From contig CAIJPD010000031.1 in NCBI GenBank assembly GCA_903822495.1, positions 62,001 through 126,000 of the forward strand: 64,000 nucleotides of DNA, read 5' to 3'. Position numbers and translations under genes: made by a program. The notes beneath the pieces are model-generated. The model was not told where the DNA came from. It made no database searches and saw only the letters and a program-made list of their open reading frames with translations. Below, piece by piece: positions 36,277 to 45,372 of this stretch. How positions within the stretch are numbered: position 1 is the stretch's first letter; every line of letters begins with the position of its first letter. The stretch is from an uncultured Chloroflexota bacterium (GTDB lineage: Bacteria; Chloroflexota; Limnocylindria; Limnocylindrales; CSP1-4).

Positions 36277-37938
36277 ATGATCGGAGGAGGATCGATGGTC
36301 GAACTCACGCGCCGCCCCTTGCGGGCGAGCCGGGCCGCGGTAGGTCTGGTCGTGGTGGGCCTCGTGCTCGCCGCGTGCACATCGTCCGCGACGCCGGCAC
36401 CAACCGCCGCGCCTGCGGCATCGGGTGCGGCATCGGGTGCCGCCTCCAAGGCGCCCTCGGCTGCGCCGACGATCGCAAGCGCCAAGTTCGCCGGCGCGGG
36501 CCCGGTCCTGACCCTCGACGTCACCAAGTCCGGTGACCTCGTCTCGGTCGACATCATCATCCTGAGCCAGGGCAACCTGGTCCGTCACGACGCGACGGGC
36601 ATCCCCAAGCTGGAGATGGCCGAGTCCATCACCAACTCGACCGATGGCCTGACCGTGACGATCAAGCTCAAGCCCAACCTCAAGTACTCCGACGGGACGG
36701 CGGTCACCTCCGCCGACATCAAGGACATCGTCGACCGTCAGCTGAACGGCGGCGCCAACTCCGTCTTCATCGCCAGCGTCAAGTCGGCCGAAGTCGTCGA
36801 CGCGGTGACCGCGAAGCTCACCCTGAAGTACCCGGATCCTGACCTCTGGAACGGCCTGTCGGCGCGCGCCATGGCCCTGAACCCGGCGGCCAAGGTCGCG
36901 GCGGACAAGGACTACTTCCTCCATCCGGTCAGCGCCGGACCCTACATGGTCAAGGAGTTCACCCCCAACAAGTCCTTCACCATGGTGGAGAACCCGAACT
37001 TCGTCGGCGGACCCATGGTGGTCAAGCAGATCGAGCTCGTGAACGTCCCTGACGCCACGTCCAAGGTCCTGCAGCTCAACAACAAGCTGATCGACTTCGC
37101 CTGGGACATCCCGATCGCGGCGAAGGACAGCCTGACCAAGGACCTGCGCCAGTTCGTCATCCGCGTCGGCGGCGCGAACACCGTGTACGTCAACATGAAC
37201 CCGACCGGCAAGGCCGGGTCCAAGTTCGCTGATGCACGCGTCCGCCAGGCCATGTCGCTCGCGCTCGACCGCCAGGCCGTCGCGGACACGGCATTCCTCG
37301 GCCTCGTGAAGCCGCTCACCTCGTTCTGGTACGACTGCCCCGACATCTGCACGCCCGGCGCGCTGCCGAACGGCGGCAAGCAGGATCTCGTCGCGGCACA
37401 GAAGCTCATGGACGCGGCCGGAGTCAAGGAGATCAAGGCCGAGATGCTGGTCAGCAGCACCCGCGGCGGCTGGAAGGAAGGCGCGACGATCGTCGCCCAG
37501 CAGCTCGCGAAGATCGGCGTCAACCTCACCGTCAACCCCGTTGACGAGGCCACCTGGAACGCCGCGACGGCAGCCGACAACTTCGAAGTCATCTTCAACG
37601 GCGGCGCCACCAGCCCGCAGGTGACGATGGCCAGCTGGTTCGGGAACGGCTTCTCGGCCATCCACTCCGGCTACGCCAAGACCGCCGGACACGACGCCGT
37701 TGTGGCGCTCATCGACAAGATGGCGTCAGAGCTCGACGTGGCCAAGCGCAAGGACCTCATGACGCAGATCCAGAAGATCGGTGCGGACACCATGCCCATG
37801 ATCCCGGTCGTCGAGCGCATCGCGCTCGATGGGATCTGGCTGCCGGTGCCGGCCCTGACCGTCGCGGATCTGACCCCTGGCTACATCATCATGCAGACCG
37901 TTGCCGAGCAGACCGCCGGCAAGGCTGCGGGCAAGTAG
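36277..37938 (+). CDS. ABC transporter substrate-binding lipoprotein (SBP_bac_5)
   Basis: Extracytoplasmic binding protein of the peptide/nickel/opine class, 553 residues. The N-terminus has a twin basic region, a hydrophobic stretch and the lipobox LVLAAC, so it is a lipoprotein; an Ala/Pro/Ser linker follows (PTAAPAASGAASGAAS). Family segments seen are VTIKLKPNLKYSDGTAVTSAD, SAGPYMVKEF, VRQAMSLALDRQAV and AAQKLMDAAGV. The ATG at 36277 has GGGAGG 6 bases upstream; the ATG at 36295, with GGAGGAGG before it, is an alternative. It heads a five-gene importer operon. The ligand could be a peptide, amino-acid derivative or cyclic amide for the neighbouring Hyu enzymes. Confidence 0.9.
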   Translation: MIGGGSMVELTRRPLRASRAAVGLVVVGLVLAACTSSATPAPTAAPAASGAASGAASKAPSAAPTIASAKFAGAGPVLTLDVTKSGDLVSVDIIILSQGNLVRHDATGIPKLEMAESITNSTDGLTVTIKLKPNLKYSDGTAVTSADIKDIVDRQLNGGANSVFIASVKSAEVVDAVTAKLTLKYPDPDLWNGLSARAMALNPAAKVAADKDYFLHPVSAGPYMVKEFTPNKSFTMVENPNFVGGPMVVKQIELVNVPDATSKVLQLNNKLIDFAWDIPIAAKDSLTKDLRQFVIRVGGANTVYVNMNPTGKAGSKFADARVRQAMSLALDRQAVADTAFLGLVKPLTSFWYDCPDICTPGALPNGGKQDLVAAQKLMDAAGVKEIKAEMLVSSTRGGWKEGATIVAQQLAKIGVNLTVNPVDEATWNAATAADNFEVIFNGGATSPQVTMASWFGNGFSAIHSGYAKTAGHDAVVALIDKMASELDVAKRKDLMTQIQKIGADTMPMIPVVERIALDGIWLPVPALTVADLTPGYIIMQTVAEQTAGKAAGK

Positions 37939-37983
37939 TCAACCCACCCACGGTCGCGAAGTAACCGTCGCAACCGTCGTCCT

Positions 37984-38961
37984 TTGAGTGCAGTGCAGGC
38001 GCGCCGCGTCGGGGGGCTCCGCCTCCCGACGCGGTCGCCGCTGCTCCGTATCATCGCGCGATCCGTGCTGGTCGCCGTATCGGTGACCTGGGTCTCGTTC
38101 AGCCTCATGCGGCTGACGCCGGGCGATCCGGCCATCCTCCTCCTGGGCGACCAGGCGACGGATGAGCTGATCGCCCGGATGCGCGAACAGCTTGGGCTCA
38201 ACGGCACGTATCTCGAGCAGTTGGGCCGCTACCTGTCCCAGCTCGCACAGGGCGACATGGGCAAGTCGGTGGTGTTCGGAGTGCCGGTGACCACCCTGAT
38301 CGCCCAGGCCGTGCCCGTCACGCTCCAGCTGATGCTCGTCTCGATCACGATGACCGTGATCCTGGCGGTCCCCATCGCCGTCTACGTGTCGCTCAACCCC
38401 AAGGGCCGCGGCGCCTCGGCGTTCCTGGTGCTCGCGTCGCTGTTCGTCTCCACGCCGGCGTTCTTCACCGGATTGCTGGCCCTCCTGATCGCAGCCGTCT
38501 GGCTCAAGATCGCCCCCGTCGCCGGCATCGTGGGCAACCTGCCCGAGGCCATCACCTACCTCTGGCTGCCCTCGCTCGTGATCGCGCTGGCCCTGGTACC
38601 CATCCTCGCGCGCGTCCTGATCGCGTCCATCACCGATACGCTCCGGGAGGAGTTCGTCGAGGTTGCGATCGTCCGCGGCGTTCGTGGCTGGACCTTCGCC
38701 TGGCGCTATCTCATCCGCCCGTCGATCGCACCCACGCTCAGCCTCCTCAGCTACATCGTGGGCACGCTGTTCGCGTCCGCCGTGGTCGTCGAGCTGGTCT
38801 TCAACCTGCCGGGAACCGGGACGCTGCTGGTCGGCGCCGTGTCCGGCCGCGACTACCCGCTGGTCCAGGGCATCGTGCTGTTCTCCGGGGTGTTCGTGGT
38901 GGTCATCGGGGCGTTCGCCGACATCGTGACCGTCCGCATCGACCCGCGAGTCGGCCGATGA
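37984..38961 (+). CDS. ABC transporter permease (DppB-like)
   Basis: Inner-membrane permease of the DppB/OppB class, 325 residues with about six membrane segments. The N-terminal TM helix is followed by the family motif LMRLTPGDPAILLLGDQ, an extracytoplasmic loop, and the EAA-type cytoplasmic loop around EVAIVRGVRGWTFAWRYLIRP. The C-terminus has ELVFNLPGTGTLLV. The start is a TTG at 37984 with a weak ribosome binding site; the in-frame GTG at 37993 is possible. It overlaps the next permease by ATGA. Confidence 0.88.
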   Translation: MSAVQARRVGGLRLPTRSPLLRIIARSVLVAVSVTWVSFSLMRLTPGDPAILLLGDQATDELIARMREQLGLNGTYLEQLGRYLSQLAQGDMGKSVVFGVPVTTLIAQAVPVTLQLMLVSITMTVILAVPIAVYVSLNPKGRGASAFLVLASLFVSTPAFFTGLLALLIAAVWLKIAPVAGIVGNLPEAITYLWLPSLVIALALVPILARVLIASITDTLREEFVEVAIVRGVRGWTFAWRYLIRPSIAPTLSLLSYIVGTLFASAVVVELVFNLPGTGTLLVGAVSGRDYPLVQGIVLFSGVFVVVIGAFADIVTVRIDPRVGR

Positions 38962-39809
38962 CGGCCGTGGCTTCCGCCATGTCGCTGCCGCGCAGCATGG
39001 CCCGCCGGTTCCGGTTGCTGCCGGGATCTGCCCGGGCCGGCGTCATCATCATTACCGCCATCGTCGCCCTTGGCCTGCTCGTCCCGATCCTCAGCCCCTA
39101 CGACCTGTACGAGCAGGTCGGCAAGGCCAACGCAGCGCCCACGTTCGAGCATCCGTTCGGGCTCGACAGCCTGGGCCGCGACATCCTGACCCGGAGCTTT
39201 GGGGCTGTCCGGATCGACATCGTCGTCGCCATCGTCGGCGTCATGATCCCGCTGCTGATCGGGACGGTCGTCGGCGGCCTCGCCGGGACCACTGATCTCC
39301 GGATCGTCCGGGGCGGTGTCGGGCTCCTCGTGGACGGCATCAATGCCTTCCCGTTCCTGATCCTGGCCCTGGGCGTGATCGCGGTCATCGGGACGGGTGC
39401 CCAGGCCATGATCATCGCGATCGCCTTCACCAGCTGGGCGCGCTATGCAAAGCTCGCGCGGACCCGGGCGGCGGTGCTCCGCGACCTCGACTTCGTCAGC
39501 GCGCTCCGGTTGTTGGGCTACAGCCGCGCAAGGATCACCGTCCGACACATCCTGCCAAACTGCTTCTCCGAGACGGTCGCCTATGGCGTGAGTGACTTCA
39601 CGCTCGTCATCCTCACGGTGGCGGCACTCTCCTTCCTGGGTGCCGGCGTCCGGCCGCCCGAGCCCGAGTGGGGCTCGATGATGGCGGACGGCCGGATCTA
39701 CCTCCAGAGTGCGCCCTGGATCCTGGTTGGCCCCGGGATCGTGCTGACGATCACGGCCTTCGGCGTCTCGCTGATCGGTGAAGCCCTCAAGGATCGCTCG
39801 CGTGGCTGA
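38958..39809 (+). CDS. ABC transporter permease (DppC-like)
   Basis: Second permease of the importer, 283 residues. The N-terminal TM (AGVIIITAIVALGLLVPIL) is followed by the DppC signature HPFGLDSLGRDILTRSFGAV, several TM helices and the EAA loop DFVSALRLLGYSRARITVRHI. The C-terminal segment ALSFLGAGVRPPEPEWGSMM is typical. Coupled to the first permease by ATGA; its stop overlaps the start of the first ATPase by 8 bases. Confidence 0.9.
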   Translation: MTAVASAMSLPRSMARRFRLLPGSARAGVIIITAIVALGLLVPILSPYDLYEQVGKANAAPTFEHPFGLDSLGRDILTRSFGAVRIDIVVAIVGVMIPLLIGTVVGGLAGTTDLRIVRGGVGLLVDGINAFPFLILALGVIAVIGTGAQAMIIAIAFTSWARYAKLARTRAAVLRDLDFVSALRLLGYSRARITVRHILPNCFSETVAYGVSDFTLVILTVAALSFLGAGVRPPEPEWGSMMADGRIYLQSAPWILVGPGIVLTITAFGVSLIGEALKDRSRG

Positions 39810-40860
39810 GCTACCCGGGGCCGGTCTGGCCACGGCGCAGGCGGCCGCGCCGGGAACCGACCCCCAGATCGTGGTTGACCCCCGCAAGCCGTACCTGGAC
39901 GTCGACCATCTCCAGATCGGGCTGCAGCGCGACGGCCTCCCGCTGCACATCGTCGACACCGTGACGGTCAGCCTGCTGCCTGGTGCCTCTCTCGGCATCG
40001 TGGGCGAATCTGGTTCCGGCAAGACGATGCTCTGTCGCAGCTTCACCGGCACGCTTGGGCGCTACGGCGTCGGGATCACCGGCGGACGCCTGTCGATCGC
40101 CGGCCACGACCTCACCAACGCACGCGAGAAGGACTGGCGGCCCATTCGCGGCCGGGCGGTCGGCTACGTCCCGCAGAGCTCGCTGGCCGGCCTGAACCCG
40201 GTCCTGACGGTGGAGACCCAGCTGCTCGAGGCGCTCGGCCTCGGCAGCCGCACGCTGACAAAGGCCCAGGCCCGGATCGAGGCACGCCAGCTCCTCGACA
40301 TGGTCAAGATCCCGCGGGCCGATGCCGTCCTCCATGAGCGGTCGCACCAGCTGTCGGGCGGGATGCGGCAGCGGGTCATGATCGCCGCGGCCCTGGCGCT
40401 TCGTCCTCCGCTCCTGGTCCTGGACGAGCCCACGACCGCGCTCGATGTGACCGTGCAGTACGAGATCCTGGTCCTCATCCGGCAACTCCGGGAGGAGCTG
40501 GGGATGGGGCTGATCCTTGTCTCCCACGACCTTGCGGTGGTCGAGTTCCTGTGCTCCCAGGTCATGACGATGTATGCCGGCGCGACCGTGGAGATCGGCG
40601 CGTCGGAGAACATCCGGTCGCGCCCGAGGCACCCGTACACCAATGCGCTGCTCCACTCCCGCCTCGGGATGGCCGAGCGCGGCAAGGACCTGGTCGCCAT
40701 CCCGGGCGAGTCGCCCGCGGTCGGCGCCTGGCCCGAGGGCTGCCGGTTCTGGCCGCGCTGCTCATCGGCAGCCGACGCCTGTCGGACCGGCGCGCAGCCG
40801 GCGCCGCGCCTCGTCGACGGCCACTTGACCGCCTGCATCCGTGCCGAGGACGTGACCTAG
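39802..40860 (+). CDS. ABC transporter ATPase (DppD-like)
   Basis: Peptide-class importer ATPase, 352 residues. It shows Walker A GESGSGKT, signature LSGGMRQR, Walker B LLVLDEPTTALD and the switch His in LVSHDLAVV. The C-terminal oligopeptide-transporter domain is present with a Cys-rich stretch (CRFWPRCSSAADAC) that may bind an Fe-S cluster, as in DppD. The GTG at 39802 is chosen because AAGGA lies about 8 bases upstream and it overlaps the permease stop. About 25 residues before the ABC domain are an extension. Confidence 0.9.
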   Translation: MAELPGAGLATAQAAAPGTDPQIVVDPRKPYLDVDHLQIGLQRDGLPLHIVDTVTVSLLPGASLGIVGESGSGKTMLCRSFTGTLGRYGVGITGGRLSIAGHDLTNAREKDWRPIRGRAVGYVPQSSLAGLNPVLTVETQLLEALGLGSRTLTKAQARIEARQLLDMVKIPRADAVLHERSHQLSGGMRQRVMIAAALALRPPLLVLDEPTTALDVTVQYEILVLIRQLREELGMGLILVSHDLAVVEFLCSQVMTMYAGATVEIGASENIRSRPRHPYTNALLHSRLGMAERGKDLVAIPGESPAVGAWPEGCRFWPRCSSAADACRTGAQPAPRLVDGHLTACIRAEDVT

Positions 40861-41627
40861 TGGCCGGCAACCTGATCGAGGTCACGGACCTGCACGTCAC
40901 CTACCGGACGGCCAGCACCGACGTGCTCGCCGTGCGAGGGCTCAACCTGACGGTGGGCGCCGGTCAGTCGACCGGGATCGTCGGCGAGAGCGGGAGCGGC
41001 AAGTCGACGGTCGCCAAGGCGCTGGTCGGCCTCGTGCCGCCGACGAGCGGCTCCATCCGGATCGACGGCGACCTGGTCGCGGGCGAGCGAGCGAAGGGCT
41101 ATCACCGCGGAAGCCGGTGGAAGGTCCAGATGATCTTCCAGGACCCGTACGGCTCCCTGGATCCGCGCCAGCAGCCGCTCGACGCGGTCCTCGAGGCGAT
41201 CCAGCACTGGCGCAAGTTGTCCAAGGCGCAGGCGCGCACGGAGGCCCTGGACCTCCTGAAGTCGGTGGGCATCACCGAGCGCCAGGCCACATCCGGGCTG
41301 CGCGCCCTCTCGGGCGGCCAGCGCCAACGGATCTCCATTGCGCGGGCCCTGGCGCCCTCACCCCAGGTGCTGGTCGCCGACGAGCCCACGTCGTCGCTCG
41401 ACCAGTCGGCCCAGGCCGCCATCCTCAACCTGCTGCGGCGCATCCAGGCGGAGCGCGGCCTGTCGGTCATCTTCATCTCGCATGACCTCGGGCTCGTCCG
41501 CTACCTCACCGAGGACGTCATCGTGATGAAGGACGGCTTCGTGGTGGAGCAGGGTCCGACCGATCAGGTCCTCCATCATCCAACCCAGGAATACACGCAG
41601 CGGCTCATCGCGTCGGCCCTGGCCTGA
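40860..41627 (+). CDS. ABC transporter ATPase (DppF-like)
   Basis: Second importer ATPase, 255 residues. Walker A GESGSGKS, signature LSGGQRQR, Walker B VLVADEPTSSLD and ISHDLGLVRYL are intact, and MIFQDPYGSLDPRQ is the usual Q-loop. It is shorter than standard DppF because the C-terminal oligopeptide domain is absent; it ends soon after HHPTQEYTQRLI. The GTG at 40860 shares one base with the previous stop (TAGTG). It completes the SBP-permease-permease-ATPase-ATPase operon. Confidence 0.9.
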   Translation: MAGNLIEVTDLHVTYRTASTDVLAVRGLNLTVGAGQSTGIVGESGSGKSTVAKALVGLVPPTSGSIRIDGDLVAGERAKGYHRGSRWKVQMIFQDPYGSLDPRQQPLDAVLEAIQHWRKLSKAQARTEALDLLKSVGITERQATSGLRALSGGQRQRISIARALAPSPQVLVADEPTSSLDQSAQAAILNLLRRIQAERGLSVIFISHDLGLVRYLTEDVIVMKDGFVVEQGPTDQVLHHPTQEYTQRLIASALA

Positions 41628-41689
41628 CCGCCGACCGCTCGTCGCCGAGGCGCACGTCTCGTTTCCTCAACGCCGACGGAGGACACCGC

Positions 41690-42640
41690 ATGAAGCTGGA
41701 CCCGGATGCCGCCGCGATCCTGAAGCGCATCCGCGACGCCGGCGTCCCGCCGTGGCGATCGATGCCCCCGGAGGAGGGGAGAGAGACCTACCGGCGCCGG
41801 ACCCGGCTGCTGGCCGGCGACCCAATTCCCGTGGACGCGGTCTGGGACACCACCATCCCGTCCGCGGCCGGACCGATTCCGGTGCGTGTCTACCGACCCG
41901 ATGGCGGGCGACCGCGCCCGATCTTCATCTACGTCCACGGCGGCGGCTGGACGCTTGGGGACCTGGACACGTTCGACCTGATGGCGCGGCGCCTCTCGGT
42001 CGGGCTGAATTGCCTGGTCGTGTCCGTCGCCTACCGGCTGGCGCCGGAGCACCCATACCCGGCCGCCATGGACGATGTCATCGCGGCTACCCGCTGGCTG
42101 GCCGAGCATGGTGCGGAGCTGGGTGGGGATCCGTCGCGGCTGGGCATGGGCGGCGACAGCGCGGGCGGCAACATCACGGCGGGAGCGGTCATCCGGCTCC
42201 GCGATGAGGGCGGCCCCCAGGTCAAGATCCAGGTCCTGATCTACCCGGCCACCGTGCCCTCGTTCGAGATGCTCTCGTTCTACGAGAACGCCGAGGGCTA
42301 CTTCCTGTACACCGCGGACGTCGTCTGGTTCTGGCAGAACTACCTCGGGGCCGACCCGGCCGCTGCGGCCGATCCGTATGCCTGCCCCGGCCTTGCCAAC
42401 GATCTCAGCGGTCTCCCGCCGGCGGTCGTGATCACGGCGGATTTCGACCCGCTCCGCGACGACGGCGACATCTACGCCATCAAGCTGCGCGCAGCCGGCG
42501 TGCCCGTGGTGGCCCGGCGCTTCCCGGGCATGATCCACGGGTTCGTGGCCGTCCCCATCGAGATCCCGGCCGGCCGACGGGCGATCCGCATGATCGCGCG
42601 AGCGACGCGCCGGGCGTGGTCGGCGGGGGGCTGGCACTGA
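41690..42640 (+). CDS. Alpha/beta hydrolase, HSL-type esterase
   Basis: A carboxylesterase of the hormone-sensitive-lipase family, 316 residues. The oxyanion-hole motif YVHGGGWTLG, the nucleophile Ser in GMGGDSAGGN, the acid in DFDPLRDDGD and the His in MIHGFVAVP are all in place; SVAYRLAPEHPYPA is the usual linker. No signal peptide, so it acts in the cytosol on small acyl esters or lactones. The ATG has GGAGG 7 bases upstream. It lies between the importer operon and the enolase-family gene, all on the same strand. Confidence 0.88.
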   Translation: MKLDPDAAAILKRIRDAGVPPWRSMPPEEGRETYRRRTRLLAGDPIPVDAVWDTTIPSAAGPIPVRVYRPDGGRPRPIFIYVHGGGWTLGDLDTFDLMARRLSVGLNCLVVSVAYRLAPEHPYPAAMDDVIAATRWLAEHGAELGGDPSRLGMGGDSAGGNITAGAVIRLRDEGGPQVKIQVLIYPATVPSFEMLSFYENAEGYFLYTADVVWFWQNYLGADPAAAADPYACPGLANDLSGLPPAVVITADFDPLRDDGDIYAIKLRAAGVPVVARRFPGMIHGFVAVPIEIPAGRRAIRMIARATRRAWSAGGWH

Positions 42641-42692
42641 CCAGGCCGGGCAGCACGACCAGGACGGACCCTCTCAGCGCCCGAGGAGCATC

Positions 42693-43883
42693 GTGAAGAT
42701 CACGGCCATCGACACCATCCAACTCGATCCGTACCCGTTCCTGATCCTCGTTCGGGTCCACACCGACACCGGCCTGATCGGCGTCAGCGACACGTTCTAC
42801 ACCGGGGATGCCATCCGCGGCTTCGTCCACGAGACGGTGGCGTCGTACCTCCTCGGCAAGGATCCCCGCACCATCGAGCGCCACTGGGAGGCGCTCTACG
42901 CCCGCACGGTCGCGCGCTGGGGTGGCGTGGGGATGGAGCTGCGCGCCCTGTCGGCGATTGATGCGGCGCTCTGGGACATCCTGGGCCAGTCGCTGGGGAC
43001 GCCCATCTACCAGCTCCTGGGCGGCCTGGCCCGCGATCGCATCCGCACCTACAACACCTGCGGTGGCCCGCTCTACGGCGGCAAGGGCGGCAGCCGGGCC
43101 GGCGAGGGCAAGGGGCTGCTGGAGGACCTCTGGGCGCAGATCAACGAGCCCGAGGTCCTCGCCCAGGAGCTCCTCGACGAAGGCATCACGGCCATGAAGA
43201 TCTGGCCGTTTGACCGGTTCGCGCTGGCCGGCGACGGGCGCTCGATCAGCGGCGCGGATCTCAGGCAGGGGCTGGAACCATTCCGCCGGATCCGCGAGGC
43301 CGTTGGCGACCGCATGGAGATCATGCTGGAGGGCCATGGTTACTGGGACATCACCACCGCCAAGAAGATCGCCCGGGCCGTCGAGGAGTACAGGCCGGCG
43401 TGGCTCGAGGACATGGTCCTCGGCCATGACGTGGAGCAGATCGCCGAGCTGAAGGGCGCGACCAGCACGCCCATCATCGCCAGCGAGATGCTCATCACGC
43501 GCTACCAGTACCGCCACCTCCTGGAGCGCCGCGCCGCCGACATCGTCATGGTCGACCCGACCTGGGCGGGCGGGATCACCGAGTCGCGCAAGATCGTGAC
43601 GATGGCCGAGAGCTTCGGGCTGCCGGTCTCGCTCCACGATTGCACCGGGCCATTCACGCTCCTGGCCGGCGTCCACCTCGCCTTGAGCGCGCCCAACGCG
43701 ATCTACCAGGAGCACGTGCGAGCCTACGTCCGGGGCTGGTTCACCGACCTGGTCGTCGAGTCCGTCCAGATCGTCGATGGGCACATCCTCCCGCCGACCG
43801 GGAGCGGGATCGGGACCGCGCTGCGGCCCGAGGTCCTGGAGCGCCCGGACGCCAGGGTGCAGACCTCCCGACTCGCCGACTGA
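42693..43883 (+). CDS. Enolase-superfamily protein (galactonate dehydratase-like)
   Basis: A 396-residue mandelate-racemase-type enzyme resembling D-galactonate/gluconate dehydratases. Start GTG with GAGGAG 4 bases upstream. Residues seen: strand-2 TAMKIWPFDRF (single Lys, then Trp-Pro-Phe-Asp), Mg ligands in EIMLEGHGYWD, AWLEDMV and IASEMLIT, and the His base in SLHDCTGP. The LEGHGYWD loop in place of a DxN or DxH loop is a specific feature. It is separated from the next gene by a 14-bp perfect stem. It probably dehydrates an acid sugar to a 2-keto-3-deoxy acid. Confidence 0.84.
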   Translation: MKITAIDTIQLDPYPFLILVRVHTDTGLIGVSDTFYTGDAIRGFVHETVASYLLGKDPRTIERHWEALYARTVARWGGVGMELRALSAIDAALWDILGQSLGTPIYQLLGGLARDRIRTYNTCGGPLYGGKGGSRAGEGKGLLEDLWAQINEPEVLAQELLDEGITAMKIWPFDRFALAGDGRSISGADLRQGLEPFRRIREAVGDRMEIMLEGHGYWDITTAKKIARAVEEYRPAWLEDMVLGHDVEQIAELKGATSTPIIASEMLITRYQYRHLLERRAADIVMVDPTWAGGITESRKIVTMAESFGLPVSLHDCTGPFTLLAGVHLALSAPNAIYQEHVRAYVRGWFTDLVVESVQIVDGHILPPTGSGIGTALRPEVLERPDARVQTSRLAD

Positions 43884-43905
43884 GCGCGGCCGACGGAGCG
43901 CAGCC

Positions 43906-43942
43906 GCAGCCACGCGGCCCACGCCCGCGGCCGCGTGGCTGC
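43906..43942 (+). terminator. Strong GC stem-loop terminator
   Basis: Perfect 14-bp arms GCAGCCACGCGGCC (43906-43919) and GGCCGCGTGGCTGC (43929-43942) with a 9-base loop, 23 bases after the enolase-family stop. No U-run follows, as is common at this GC content. The rest of the gap to 44028 holds only a TATCAT hexamer (43963-43968), a possible -10. Confidence 0.6.
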
Positions 43943-44028
43943 CCGTGGCCAACCTGGCTGGCTATCATCACGCAGGAACCCGACCCACCATCGCCCAGCC
44001 GGGCGAATCGCCGGAGGACCACGCACAC

Positions 44029-45372
44029 ATGTCCGACACCAGGGCACCCCAGCACGCCGCCTCGGACCGGCTCTGGGAGCGCGCCCAGCGCTATCTGCCC
44101 GGCGGCGTCACGGCCAACGCGCGGATCCACCGCTCCACCGGCCGGCCGTTCCTCGCGGAGCGCGCGGCCGGCGGACGCGTCTGGGACGTCGACGGTCGCG
44201 AGTTCATCGACCTGAACATGTCGTTCGGGGCGTCGATGCTGGGCCATGGTCACCCCGCCGTCCGGGAGGCCGTCATCCGGGCGACGGAGCTCGGGATCAT
44301 GTGCGGGTACGAGACCGAGCACCAGACCCGCCTGGCCGAACGGATCGCCGAGGTCATTCCCAGCGCCGAGCTGGTCCGGTTTGCGGGCTCCGGGACGGAG
44401 ACCACGTGGCATGCCCTCCGGACCGCCAAGGTGGCCACCGGGCGCTCCAGGGTGGTGAAGTTCGAAGGTCATTTCCACGGCTACAACGATTCGCTTGGCT
44501 ACAGCTTCTGGCCCACGCTTGACCAGGCGGGACCAGCGGCGGCGCCGAACACGGTCCCGGAGAGCGAGGGCATGCCCCCGGCGGGGATCGCGGACACCAT
44601 CGTGCTGCCATGGAACGATGCCGCGGCATTGGAGGCTGTCTTTGCCGCCCACGGCCCCGAGATCGCGGCCGTGATCATGGAGCCGGTCAACATCGACTCT
44701 GGCACCATCCTGCCGCTCCCCGGGTACCTGGAGGCGGCGCGCGAGATCACCAGCCGCCATGGATCCGTCCTGATCTTCGACGAGATCCTGTCCGGCTTCC
44801 GGACCGGGATCGGCGGCGCGCAGGGCCTGTATGGCGTCACGCCGGACATGACCACCCTGGGCAAGACCCTCGGTGGCGGGACGGCGCTCAGTGCCTTCGT
44901 CGGCAGCCGCGACGTGATGTCGGCGGTGGCGCCGCTTGGCAAGGCGATCCACAGCGGCACGTACAACGCCCACCTGATCCCGATCATGGCCGGCCTCGCC
45001 TTCCTGGACGTCGCCACCGACCCCGGCTTCTACCCGGCGCTCGAGGCGATGCAGGCCACCTTCTACCCGGCGCTCCAGGCGGCCTTCGACCGAGCCGGGT
45101 TGCCCGTCCTGGTTCACGCCAAGGGCATGCGCTTCACGCTGCTCTTCGGGATGGACCGAGCGCCGGTGCGCTACCGCGACATCCTCGCGCATGACACGGA
45201 CACGGCCACGCGGTTCTACGGACTGGCGCTGGAGGAGGGCGTCTACTTCCACGCCGCATGGCACCACGGCTTCAGCGCGATGCACACCACGGCGGACCTC
45301 GACGAGGCGCTCGTGAAGATCGAGCGCGCCGCGCGGCGCCTCGCGGCGGCGCGGCCCGGGGCGGCGCTGTGA
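44029..45372 (+). CDS. Class III PLP enzyme, glutamate-1-semialdehyde aminomutase-like
   Basis: A 447-residue class III aminotransferase/aminomutase close to HemL in length and pattern. RLWERAQRYLPGGVTANAR at the start, FAGSGTETTWHALRTA (HemL: NSGTEA), KFEGHFHGYND, LIFDEILSGFRTG with the PLP Asp, and the Schiff-base Lys in TTLGKTLGGGTALSAFVG are all visible. The altered GSGTETTWHA and the catabolic context make a true HemL role unlikely; beta-amino-acid or opine-type transamination fits. The ATG at 44029 has GGAGG 11 bases upstream. It is joined by GTGA to the dehydrogenase that follows. Confidence 0.8.
   Translation: MSDTRAPQHAASDRLWERAQRYLPGGVTANARIHRSTGRPFLAERAAGGRVWDVDGREFIDLNMSFGASMLGHGHPAVREAVIRATELGIMCGYETEHQTRLAERIAEVIPSAELVRFAGSGTETTWHALRTAKVATGRSRVVKFEGHFHGYNDSLGYSFWPTLDQAGPAAAPNTVPESEGMPPAGIADTIVLPWNDAAALEAVFAAHGPEIAAVIMEPVNIDSGTILPLPGYLEAAREITSRHGSVLIFDEILSGFRTGIGGAQGLYGVTPDMTTLGKTLGGGTALSAFVGSRDVMSAVAPLGKAIHSGTYNAHLIPIMAGLAFLDVATDPGFYPALEAMQATFYPALQAAFDRAGLPVLVHAKGMRFTLLFGMDRAPVRYRDILAHDTDTATRFYGLALEEGVYFHAAWHHGFSAMHTTADLDEALVKIERAARRLAAARPGAAL

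Noticed and set aside
44029-45372. Naming the PLP enzyme HemL (tetrapyrrole synthesis)
   Set aside because: The GSGTETTWHA segment, its coupling to a D-2-hydroxyacid dehydrogenase and the absence of haem genes argue for a catabolic paralogue.
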